From Candidatus Zixiibacteriota bacterium (lineage in GTDB: Bacteria; Zixibacteria; MSB-5A5; GN15; FEB-12): a stretch of DNA of 64,000 bases. Positions 53,759-61,497 of the stretch are shown one piece after another. The notes under the pieces are model-generated. The model searched no databases. It was not told the origin of the DNA and saw nothing but the letters and a program-made list of their open reading frames with translations. Within the stretch, counting starts at the first letter, position 1. Every line of letters starts with the position of its first letter. The translations under genes were made by a program, and so were the position numbers. The DNA is taken from contig JAJRQO010000032.1 in NCBI GenBank assembly GCA_024280215.1, positions 62,001 through 126,000 of the forward strand, read 5' to 3'.

Positions 53759-55833
53759 ACTATCTAAAGCCTCTTATTATTGTTTTTCTTTTCTGCTTTT
53801 GTGTCTCTCAAGTAGATGCTATTGAAAAAGCACATCTTCGTTGGCTTCGAAAAAAACCGTTGATTGATTCTATTGTAATCAATATCGACGGAGGATCTAC
53901 ATTTTCTAAATCTGAAATTAAAAATAGAATGTATTCTCGTGAGCAAAGTCTCTGGAGAAAAATTAAAAAAGATCGCCGTATTAAAGTGCAGAGAGAATCT
54001 TTAGGGCGGGATACACTTGAAATTAAATACCTCTATCTAACTAAAGGATATTTGAATATTCAAGTAAGTGAAACGTTTCATCCATTACCAAAATTTCAAG
54101 CAAGAAACGACAAGGACAAAATTGATTCGATAGCTATGGCGATGATTTGGGTGAATATTCAAGAGGGACGCAAGTTCCAATATGGTAAGATGAGCTTAAA
54201 AGGTGAGTATGAAGCGAAGTTTAATTGGCCTTTGACGAAAATTATGCAAAAATTAAAAGAGGGAAAGCCAGCAAATCATATAGAAATTCAACAAATAGTT
54301 TTTGACTTAAAAACTGAACTTGCCAATGATGGGTATCCGTATTCTACAGTGAATTATACTTTTGATACTACCGCTATAAACAATATCGTGGACATTACAT
54401 TTTATATTCAGGCTGATTCGTTGGTGCATTTTGGGAACGTACAAATTGAAGGGATCAATAAGTATCCTGAGTTTGTGGGGATAAGAGAATTAAAATTAAA
54501 AACGGGTGAAGTGTATCGAAGGAAAGCGATTTTAGATTCACAAAAAAGATTGTTTGAATCGGGCTATTTTACTTTTTCTCAACTTACACAATCGGATTCT
54601 ATCTCTGATAGGTTACATCCTGACTTTGTTTTAAAAGTAAAAGAGCGTAAGCCAGTCTTTATTAGTACAACCGCCGGTGCTGGACAATCAGAGTTAAAGG
54701 ATTTACTTTGGGATTTTAATTTTGGTGCTGGAATAAGAAATGTTAACTTTCCTAAAGGTAAATTTTTCTCAGGTGGGAGTCATCGGATTTCTGTGTATGC
54801 CGATTATTCGTTTACCGTTCCACATAGAGATAAAATTGAATTGTTCACTCATCGCTATCGATTACGCTACACGACTCCATGGACCTTAGGAATTCGGATG
54901 CCACTGAGTTTGACGGCAGAATGGGAACCATCGATTCAATCTCAATTAGGTGATTATAATATTCGTAAATGGAGTTTTTCTGCTAAAACTCAAAAATGGT
55001 ATGGTGATGAAATTTTTGCAACTGCTGGTTTAGAGTATGATAACGTCAAGTACTCTGACTTTGGACCTGGGTTTAATACTCTTGCTAATACTGTTATTGA
55101 TACTCTTACTGGAGACACAATTACCATAGATGAATTGACTATTTTAAATGATGTTTCGATTAGGCGTAAGTTTTTTACAACATTTCGTATGGATACTCGT
55201 GATAATATTTTTGTTCCACGGGTAGGACAGTTTACTTTTTTCTCCGCAGAAGTTTCAGGTGGTATATTAGGTGGTGGGGACAATTATTATAAAGTCGAAG
55301 CGGCGTGGTCTACCTACCAACCTGTTTGGCCAGGATGGATATATGCCGTCAGGCTCAAAGGTGGCATTGCCAAAGAGTATGGAGATTCTAAAGAGGTACC
55401 AATCGATGAACGATTGTATCTTGGAGGTGCTAATACTGTTAGAGGTTTTGCTGAAACTTCGCTTGGTCCTCTTCAGGTTATTTATGATTCAACTGGAGTT
55501 CCAATCGACACAAATGTCGTAGGAGGAAACTATTCGATTATTATAAATAATGAGTTTAGATGGAAAACTGTACAGGTTCTCAATGTCTTACCGTTTGGAA
55601 TAGGGGCTCTTTTTAAAAAATTCCCTCAATGGCAGTCTCTATTCTTTGATGCTGGAAATGGTTTTAAAGATAGCAAGGAAATCAATCTAAACCAGTTTGC
55701 TTTTTCCTATGGAACAGGTTTTCAAATATTGTCGCCTGCGGGACCTATCCGAATTGACTATGCAAGAACACTAAATACCGATAGATACGATGTTGATTCT
55801 CGCTGGCATTTTACTATATTATATGCTTTCTAA
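53755..55833 (+). CDS. TamA/BamA-like outer-membrane protein (surface antigen D15 family)
   Basis: The GTG start has 'AAGGAG' at 53744 and overlaps the TGA of the tamB-like gene, so translation is coupled. A signal peptide ends near 'SQVDA'. Three POTRA-like domains follow (about residues 40-320, for example 'HFGNVQIEGINKYPEFVG'), then a 16-strand barrel with the loop-6 motif 'LGGANTVRGFAET' and a C-terminal barrel signal ending in Phe ('HFTILYAF'). At 692 residues it is shorter than BamA (five POTRA), which supports the TamA branch. Together with the gene upstream it forms the TAM complex for assembling a subset of outer-membrane proteins or lipids. Confidence 0.9.
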   Translation: MNYLKPLIIVFLFCFCVSQVDAIEKAHLRWLRKKPLIDSIVINIDGGSTFSKSEIKNRMYSREQSLWRKIKKDRRIKVQRESLGRDTLEIKYLYLTKGYLNIQVSETFHPLPKFQARNDKDKIDSIAMAMIWVNIQEGRKFQYGKMSLKGEYEAKFNWPLTKIMQKLKEGKPANHIEIQQIVFDLKTELANDGYPYSTVNYTFDTTAINNIVDITFYIQADSLVHFGNVQIEGINKYPEFVGIRELKLKTGEVYRRKAILDSQKRLFESGYFTFSQLTQSDSISDRLHPDFVLKVKERKPVFISTTAGAGQSELKDLLWDFNFGAGIRNVNFPKGKFFSGGSHRISVYADYSFTVPHRDKIELFTHRYRLRYTTPWTLGIRMPLSLTAEWEPSIQSQLGDYNIRKWSFSAKTQKWYGDEIFATAGLEYDNVKYSDFGPGFNTLANTVIDTLTGDTITIDELTILNDVSIRRKFFTTFRMDTRDNIFVPRVGQFTFFSAEVSGGILGGGDNYYKVEAAWSTYQPVWPGWIYAVRLKGGIAKEYGDSKEVPIDERLYLGGANTVRGFAETSLGPLQVIYDSTGVPIDTNVVGGNYSIIINNEFRWKTVQVLNVLPFGIGALFKKFPQWQSLFFDAGNGFKDSKEINLNQFAFSYGTGFQILSPAGPIRIDYARTLNTDRYDVDSRWHFTILYAF

Positions 55834-55939
55834 CTGGTAAAGCCTGTATTGATTAAATTGTAACTTATTTAAATAATTACAAACAATTTTAACTTTTTAA
55901 AGTATAGATTGATAGATTTAACGAACAAGGAATTAGAAA

Positions 55940-57103
55940 ATGAAATCGATATATTTAGACCATAATGCTACCACACCAGTCGACCCGATAGTTGTCGAAG
56001 CGATGCTTCCATACTTGTCTGGTGTCTACGGAAATGCATCGTCGGCTCATAACTTTGGACGGGATGCAAAGGTTGCTTTGGAAAATGCTCGTGATGCGGT
56101 TGCGTCGCATATCAATTGCGAACCATCAGAACTTTATTTTACCTCTGGAGGAACTGAGTCTGATAATATAGCACTCTTAGGAACTGCTGAAAAATACAAG
56201 AAGACAAAAAATCATCTGATGGTCGGTGCGACCGAACATCATGCTGTTTTAGAAACTGCCGAGTATCTGCAAAATAAACATGATTTCAGATTAGATATAA
56301 TACCTGTAAATCATGATGGGTTTATTTCTACAGGTGCTATTAAAAATCTAATAACAGACAAAACTTTTTTGACCTCTATCATGCTTGCTAATAATGAAAC
56401 AGGGACTATTCAGAATCTTGTTCCACTTGTTGAAGCAACTCACGCACAGGGTGCATTATTTCATACAGATGCGGTGCAGGCGATTGGCAAAATTAAAGTA
56501 GATGTAAAAGAGCTTGGTGTTGATTTACTATCATTGACGGCTCATAAAATATATGGTCCAAAAGGAATTGGGGCATTGTTTATCAAACAAGGTGTCCGAG
56601 TTTCACCTCTATTTTATGGTGGGTCGCATGAGAAAAAACGTCGTCCAGGTACTGAAAACATCGCAGGTGCAGTTGGGCTTGCTAAGACGCTTGAGATTGC
56701 TCAAAGCCGTATGGATGCTGATCATAAAATGCTGACTGAGCTTTCGGATTATTTTATTTCAAAAGTGCAAGCGTTGTTACCTGATGTCTATCTGAATGGA
56801 CCTGTTTCAAATCGGATTCCTCAGACAGTTAATCTGTCGTTTCAAGGAGCCGAGGGTGAGTCATTGCTCTTGGGTTTAGACCTCAAAGGGGTGGCGGTTT
56901 CATCGGGGTCGGCATGTACATCGGGAGCAACTGAACCATCGCATGTCTTGCAGGCAATGGGGATTGATAAAGTAATTTCGCAGGGTGCGATTCGTTTTTC
57001 GATGGGACGTTCGACGACAAAAGATGAGTTGGATTATGTTCTGTCGGTACTTCCTGAAGTCGTGAATCGTTTACGAGAACTCTCACCGATTTATAATAAA
57101 TAG
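55940..57103 (+). CDS. Cysteine desulfurase (NifS/IscS class)
   Basis: This PLP enzyme takes sulfur from cysteine. 'YLDHNATTPVDPIVVEAM', the PLP lysine region 'LLSLTAHKIYGPKGIGAL' and the catalytic cysteine loop 'SSGSACTSGATEPSH' are all present, and the length of 387 residues is typical. The short active-site loop belongs to group I. It is separated from mnmA by 45 bases that contain a palindrome. The pairing suggests that it supplies persulfide for tRNA thiolation. By itself it gives no evidence for selenium metabolism, although some NifS-like enzymes can deliver selenium. Confidence 0.95.
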   Translation: MKSIYLDHNATTPVDPIVVEAMLPYLSGVYGNASSAHNFGRDAKVALENARDAVASHINCEPSELYFTSGGTESDNIALLGTAEKYKKTKNHLMVGATEHHAVLETAEYLQNKHDFRLDIIPVNHDGFISTGAIKNLITDKTFLTSIMLANNETGTIQNLVPLVEATHAQGALFHTDAVQAIGKIKVDVKELGVDLLSLTAHKIYGPKGIGALFIKQGVRVSPLFYGGSHEKKRRPGTENIAGAVGLAKTLEIAQSRMDADHKMLTELSDYFISKVQALLPDVYLNGPVSNRIPQTVNLSFQGAEGESLLLGLDLKGVAVSSGSACTSGATEPSHVLQAMGIDKVISQGAIRFSMGRSTTKDELDYVLSVLPEVVNRLRELSPIYNK

Positions 57104-57111
57104 AAAGTTTG

Positions 57112-57137
57112 TAGGTCAGAACCCCTGTGGTTCTGAC
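57112..57137 (+). repeat. Palindromic dispersed repeat, family A
   Basis: GTCAGAACC-CCTGT-GGTTCTGAC, perfect 9-bp arms, at 57115-57137, within the 45-base nifS-mnmA gap. Confidence 0.75.
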
Positions 57138-57148
57138 AAAGTTAAATT

Positions 57149-58237
57149 ATGGCAAAAAAAGTATTAGTCGCAATGTCGGGAGGAGTGGATTCATCAGTCG
57201 CTGCCTTTTTGTTAAAAGAACAAGGCTACGATGTTGTCGGAGCTCATATGAAACTGTGGGATTATGTCGAAGTCGGTGGAGATATTTATAAAGATGGTCG
57301 TTGCTGTACGATTGACTCTATTACTGATTGTCGGGTCGTTTGTGATGCTATCGATGCACCATTTTATGTGCTGAATATGTCTCGTCATTTTCGGGATACC
57401 GTTATAGATGATTTTATTTCAGAGTACGACAAAGGTCGCACACCGAACCCATGTATCCAGTGTAATTCAAATGTTAAGTGGACGGAGTTTTTGCGTAAAG
57501 CGGAAGAACTCGGATGTGACTATATTGCGACGGGGCATTATTCATTTATTGAACAGAACAAAAATGGTCGGTGGCATATTCGCAAAGGGGTCGATGTGAC
57601 CCGTGACCAGTCGTATGTGCTGTGGGGTGTTTCGCAGGAAGCACTTTCGAAAACGCTCATGCCACTTGGTGGCTTGCTTAAAAAAGAAGTTCGTGAGATT
57701 GCTCATAAATATAAATTACGTACAGCAGACAAAGCGGAGTCTCGCGAAATTTGTTTTGTCCTCGATGATGACTACCGTCGTTTTTTAGTCGAGATGGCTG
57801 AAAAAAATCAAAAATCGTATCAGCCTGGTGAGATTGTTCATACCGATGGTCGGGTTTTGGGACAACATAAAGGGACACCGTTTTATACGATAGGACAACG
57901 CAAGGGGATGGGGATATCACATCCAACACCGCTCTATGTGCAGGTGATTGATGTTGAAAATAATCGGGTCATTGTCGGTGATAATGATACGCTGTTTAAG
58001 TCTGAGCTTGTTGCTGATTCGCTTAACTGGATTGGTGTGGCTCCGCAATCGGATCCATTTGATGCACTTGTTAAAATCCGTTATCTACATGACCCGTCAA
58101 ATGCGAAAGTGACCCCTCAAGGGGATGGTACGGTTTGTATTGAATTCAAAAATTCCCAACGTGCTATTACCCCCGGACAATCGGTAGTCTTTTATGATGA
58201 CGATGTCCTGCTCGGTGGTGGGTTGATAGTCTCTTAA
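57149..58237 (+). CDS. mnmA: tRNA-specific 2-thiouridylase MnmA
   Basis: It makes 2-thiouridine at the wobble position of Lys, Glu and Gln tRNAs. The PP-loop 'AMSGGVDSSVAAFLL' is at about residues 8-22. The catalytic Cys lies in 'TPNPCIQCNSNVKW' and the second Cys in 'SREICFVLDD'. A C-terminal RNA-binding beta barrel runs from about residue 280. It has 362 residues, the normal length. It receives sulfur from a cysteine desulfurase, which is the gene directly upstream. Confidence 0.96.
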   Translation: MAKKVLVAMSGGVDSSVAAFLLKEQGYDVVGAHMKLWDYVEVGGDIYKDGRCCTIDSITDCRVVCDAIDAPFYVLNMSRHFRDTVIDDFISEYDKGRTPNPCIQCNSNVKWTEFLRKAEELGCDYIATGHYSFIEQNKNGRWHIRKGVDVTRDQSYVLWGVSQEALSKTLMPLGGLLKKEVREIAHKYKLRTADKAESREICFVLDDDYRRFLVEMAEKNQKSYQPGEIVHTDGRVLGQHKGTPFYTIGQRKGMGISHPTPLYVQVIDVENNRVIVGDNDTLFKSELVADSLNWIGVAPQSDPFDALVKIRYLHDPSNAKVTPQGDGTVCIEFKNSQRAITPGQSVVFYDDDVLLGGGLIVS

Positions 58238-58266
58238 ATGTCATTCCCGTGAAAACGGGAAACCAG
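58238..58266 (+). repeat. Palindromic dispersed repeat, family B (variant)
   Basis: ATGTCATTCCCGT-gaaa-ACGGGAAACCAG; arms TTCCCGT/ACGGGAA are perfect. It starts within the last codons and stop of mnmA and may act as its 3' hairpin. Confidence 0.7.
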
Positions 58267-58308
58267 TTTTTTGAACTCCTTTTATGTGAAGGAAGGATTC
58301 CGCAATTC

Positions 58309-59028
58309 TTAACTCTGTTCTGTGTAGAGATTTGAAAGTTGTAACTTCAAATGACCATTGTCAACTTTTTCTCTGATAGACTCTAGACCACTTTCAATCG
58401 TTCTTATTAAGAAAATTGGAGGAATTCCAAAACAAGTCTGTTGAGGTTCTAATTTCCCGTTAATAAATTTATTCAGATTTGAGTAATATGGAATTTCATG
58501 ATTTTTAATGTTCATGGCTTGTTCTAATTGTATTGCAGACTCATGTACTGAAGCATTACGATAAGCATTCCAAAGAATTGCCGTGTAGTCAAACTTCTCA
58601 ATATCTTTAAGTATTAGATTATATTTGTCTGTATGTATTTTAGCCTTACATTCAGACAATAATTCTTCGGTGTGTATGTCTGGGTTATTATCTAAATTAA
58701 TAAAATCTGAAGTTCTAGCACCTAATCTATTCAATAAATTTATTAAATCATCATAATACTTGAAGTCTCTTGACTCAGTATATTGCCTTAAGAGTATTAA
58801 ACTTACTTTTTTCCATGTATTTGACTGAGTAGTACATTCAATTAAGAATTTTTTAAACCTAATATAGCTACTATTGCCACCGTATGTATAACCTGCTAGG
58901 GAATCAATATATGAACATAATAAAATAATACCTTCTATCCGCTCTAAGCAGTTTATATTTACAAAATTTAATCGTTCTTTAAAAAAATCAAAAAAATTAT
59001 CATTATTGTCATTGTTTGAATTAGTCAT
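58309..59028 (-). CDS. Hypothetical protein with HEPN-like R-x4-H motif
   Basis: I do not recognise a specific family. It is 239 residues, nearly all helical, with an Asn/Asp-rich N-terminus. The segment 'LWNAYRNASVHESA' contains R-x4-H in a helix context like that of HEPN-domain RNases and related abortive-infection proteins. There is no adjacent nucleotidyltransferase (MNT) partner, which is the usual companion of HEPN toxins. It is flanked by dispersed repeats on both sides and its AT content is higher than in mnmA, so it could be acquired. The ORF and its ATG look sound; the function is inference. Confidence 0.6.
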   Translation of the reverse strand: MTNSNNDNNDNFFDFFKERLNFVNINCLERIEGIILLCSYIDSLAGYTYGGNSSYIRFKKFLIECTTQSNTWKKVSLILLRQYTESRDFKYYDDLINLLNRLGARTSDFINLDNNPDIHTEELLSECKAKIHTDKYNLILKDIEKFDYTAILWNAYRNASVHESAIQLEQAMNIKNHEIPYYSNLNKFINGKLEPQQTCFGIPPIFLIRTIESGLESIREKVDNGHLKLQLSNLYTEQS

Positions 59029-59148
59029 TTATTCTCCTCAATTATTATTTAAATGATATTCAAAGATACAAGTTATATAGGCGAAAACAATCACATTTTC
59101 ACTCGAGATCAACAACTTGACTTTGGTTTGGAGTATTGTCTTTTAGTT

Positions 59149-59178
59149 CTGGATTCCCAATCAAGTTGGGAATGACAT
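59149..59178 (-). repeat. Palindromic dispersed repeat, family B
   Basis: Exact reverse complement, 30 of 30 bases, of the copy at 41654-41683. Confidence 0.8.
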
Positions 59179-59234
59179 TGAGGGGAGGAGTAGCATAGTC
59201 TGATCCTTCGACAAACTCGCAGCCTTCAGGCTGT

Positions 59235-59303
59235 CGGAACGCCGATCTACTAACTATCGTCAGTTCACAATTTTGATACATCAAAATCAGGAACTAACGG
59301 AAC
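59235..59303 (+). repeat. 69-base palindromic repeat, copy 1
   Basis: The repeat contains nested inverted arms: AGTTC...GAACT outside and TTTTGAT / ATCAAAA inside. Copy 2 at 59344 differs at 5 of 69 positions. Confidence 0.8.
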
Positions 59304-59343
59304 GATATTTGTCGGGTTTCTCGCAATTATGATTTTATAGAAT

Positions 59344-59412
59344 CGGAATGCCGACCTACTAACTGCCGTCAGTTCACAATTTTGATATATCAAAATCAGG
59401 AACTAACGGAAC
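59344..59412 (+). repeat. 69-base palindromic repeat, copy 2
   Basis: Direct repeat of 59235-59303 with the same nested hairpin preserved; outer arms CCGTCAGTTC / GAACTAACGG pair with one mismatch. Confidence 0.8.
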
Positions 59413-59706
59413 AAAAACTGGCTTTAACTGCCTAAACTGTCGTTTTAGTCAATTTATCGCTGAGTTAGCAGTAATAAACTATAATTTTCAATAATAAACG
59501 TAGGTTTTATTCATACGAACCGATATATTAAGATGTAACTAATTTTTTGAGTTCGATCTTTTTGTCGTCTTGTTTTGAATCACAATACTCCCAAAAGCTT
59601 AATCTCGAATTATCGTGCAATCATGCACAAATTATATAAAATCTTAGAGTGTATCACAGTCAATTTTGATTGAGGGTATTTCAAGATTAAAACAACGGAG
59701 TGTAGG

Positions 59707-60000
59707 ATGAATATCTACATAGGAAATATGTCGTTTGATACGACAGAAGATAATTTACTTGAAGCGTTCAAAGCTTTTGGAGAAGTTTCAACAGTTAAAG
59801 TTATTATGGATAATGATACCAGTAGACCAAAAGGATTTGCATTTATAGAAATGCCTTCAAAAGATGAAGCTCAAGCTGCTATTAGCGGGCTGAATGGTAC
59901 AGAGCTTAGTGGTCGTACCTTGAATGTCAGTGAAGCAAAATCTAAAAGTGAAAAAAGTGGAAATAGAAGCGGTGGTAACGGCTACCGTAAAGTATATTAA
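59707..60000 (+). CDS. RRM-domain RNA-binding protein
   Basis: This is a single RNA recognition motif protein of 97 residues. RNP-2 is 'IYIGNMSF' (residues 3-10) and RNP-1 is 'RPKGFAFIEM' (about 40-49), both with the aromatic RNA-stacking residues. A short Gly/Ser/Lys-rich tail follows. Bacterial members of this kind (well known in cyanobacteria) bind single-stranded RNA and are often cold-induced. A ribosome-binding site 'ACGGAG' is at 59695. The gene is monocistronic, with a terminator 45 bases downstream. Confidence 0.93.
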   Translation: MNIYIGNMSFDTTEDNLLEAFKAFGEVSTVKVIMDNDTSRPKGFAFIEMPSKDEAQAAISGLNGTELSGRTLNVSEAKSKSEKSGNRSGGNGYRKVY

Positions 60001-60043
60001 TAAAAGCTATTGATTTAAAATTCTATATTAGAGTTTTAGGTTT

Positions 60044-60075
60044 GGAGACTAACAGAGGTTGGTCTCCTTTTTTTT
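60044..60075 (+). terminator. Terminator of the RRM gene
   Basis: GGAGAC / GTCTCC stem with a 12-base loop, followed by a run of T residues. Confidence 0.85.
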
Positions 60076-60156
60076 GCATATTGTTGAAGTCATTGAGATA
60101 CTTTATTGTGTTTGTCGATTTCAAGTCAACGGAACGGCGACCTGCTATATTGTAAT

Positions 60157-60184
60157 GTCGAAACCGCAGGGGTTTCGACCTACA
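60157..60184 (+). repeat. Palindromic dispersed repeat, family A
   Basis: GTCGAAACC-gcagg-GGTTTCGAC, perfect 9-bp arms, followed by CTACA as in the copy at 43582. Confidence 0.75.
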
Positions 60185-60303
60185 TTCTTTTATATTCTTT
60201 CAACTAAAATATAACTATATTGTATAAGCTTGATATTAAGTTATTATAATGTACCGATATTATATAAGTCGGTTTAACTGAGATTGTTGGAAATTAATTT
60301 GTA

Positions 60304-61488
60304 ATGAAAATGAGTGGTTCTACAATGAAATTAGTTATTCCGATTATAGTCGCTCTTCTTGACATGTTTCTGATAAATGCTCAAGTTCTGACAGGTTCAA
60401 CACTCTTTATCATACAGCTAATTCTGTTTATTTCTATAATTTTTGTTATATGGGAAAGCTCCGATTTGCTTGTCGATGCTTCGCAGAAAATTGCAAAACA
60501 TTTTAAGGTTTCGCCATTTTTGATTGGGTTGACGGTTATCGCATTTGGTACCAGTGTCCCAGAGTTGGGGACTTCGTTACTTGCGGGGCTTGGCGGACGG
60601 GGTGATATAGCGATTGCTAATATTGTCGGTTCAAATATATTAAATATCTCGGTAATTCTTGGGGGATTAGCGTTTCTTACCAAGGGTGGACTTGCAATTA
60701 ATCGTCAGTCAATCAAGCTGGATACTCCGCTTTTGATTTTTGGGACATTACTTGTTTTGTTGTTTATAGGGCATTCTCCGATTAGTTCTTCATTTACAGA
60801 TAAATTAACTGAGTATGGATTACTCGATTTGAAGCTCGGTTTTCTTGAAGCGATGGTCTTGTTATCTCTTTTTGTCATATATATTTTTATAATAATCAAA
60901 AGGAGAGAGAAGGCTCATGATGTTTCTGTTGAGCCAGAAACTAAGATTGATTCTGCTACAACTGAGCGACCAATTTATTTCGATATTTTTCGTATCATAA
61001 TCGGGTTAGTATTTGTGATGTTAGGATGTCATGTCTTAGTTGGTGAAGTAAGTCTTGTCGATGGAGTTCGGGCAGGGTATGGGGCGGTATGGTTTGCCTC
61101 GGTTTTTGGAGTTCCTGATTTTCTTGTCGGATTGTCTATAGTCGCTCTTGGGACTTCTGCCCCTGAAATTGTCGTGTCGCTTTCGGCGGTAAAGTCGAAG
61201 TCGGTTGATATTGGAATTGGGAATTTGTTAGGGAGTGCGATTTTTAATCTGTTTGCAGTTTTAGGTATAGCTGGGTTGTTTGTGCAGCCACCACTGGCAG
61301 ATGCTATTTCGATTCATGCAGAAGCAATTCAGAGTTTGTTTGCGATGGGGATTCTGTTTATAATGCTTTTAGTGTTTTTTATAACTCGTCGACGATTATC
61401 TCGTCGGGAAGGGCTTATCTTGTGTAGTACAGGTTTAGCTTATATGATTTACGAAATAATCGTAACAATGCCGTCAATAAATTTATAG
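60304..61488 (+). CDS. Sodium/calcium exchanger family (CaCA) antiporter
   Basis: This is an inner-membrane cation exchanger with two homologous Na_Ca_ex domains. The two alpha-repeat motifs are seen as 'FGTSVPELGTSLLAGL' with 'NIVGSNILNISVILG', and 'LGTSAPEIVVSLSAV' with 'NLLGSAIFNLFAVLG'. About ten helices are visible, with a basic cytoplasmic loop near residues 198-220 ('KRREKAH'). It has 394 residues, near the family norm with an extra N-terminal helix. It is followed after 9 bases by nhaA, forming a cation-homeostasis operon. Confidence 0.93.
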   Translation: MKMSGSTMKLVIPIIVALLDMFLINAQVLTGSTLFIIQLILFISIIFVIWESSDLLVDASQKIAKHFKVSPFLIGLTVIAFGTSVPELGTSLLAGLGGRGDIAIANIVGSNILNISVILGGLAFLTKGGLAINRQSIKLDTPLLIFGTLLVLLFIGHSPISSSFTDKLTEYGLLDLKLGFLEAMVLLSLFVIYIFIIIKRREKAHDVSVEPETKIDSATTERPIYFDIFRIIIGLVFVMLGCHVLVGEVSLVDGVRAGYGAVWFASVFGVPDFLVGLSIVALGTSAPEIVVSLSAVKSKSVDIGIGNLLGSAIFNLFAVLGIAGLFVQPPLADAISIHAEAIQSLFAMGILFIMLLVFFITRRRLSRREGLILCSTGLAYMIYEIIVTMPSINL

Positions 61489-61497
61489 GAATAGATT

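Larger units (their letters stand above)
59029..59706. other. Repeat-rich intergenic region and leader of the RRM gene
   Basis: A 678-base gene-free region. The left half holds a family-B palindrome (59149-59178) and two 69-base direct repeats (59235, 59344). The right 280 bases are AT-rich, without repeats, and probably contain the promoter and 5' leader of the RRM gene. No tRNA or conserved riboswitch was recognised. Confidence 0.5.
60001..60303. other. Intergenic region between the RRM and antiporter genes
   Basis: A 303-base stretch holding the RRM terminator (60044-60075), a 'CGGAACGGCGACC' fragment at 60130 related to the repeats at 59235, and a family-A palindrome at 60157-60179. The right 110 bases are plain AT-rich sequence. 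Confidence 0.5.

Noticed and set aside
55940-57103. Selenocysteine lyase supporting the selenoprotein idea
   Set aside because: The neighbouring mnmA explains a cysteine desulfurase fully; sequence alone does not show selenium specificity.
59099-59284. Open frame on the minus strand encoding 61 residues
   Set aside because: It spans a family-B palindrome and one 69-base repeat; no coding features.
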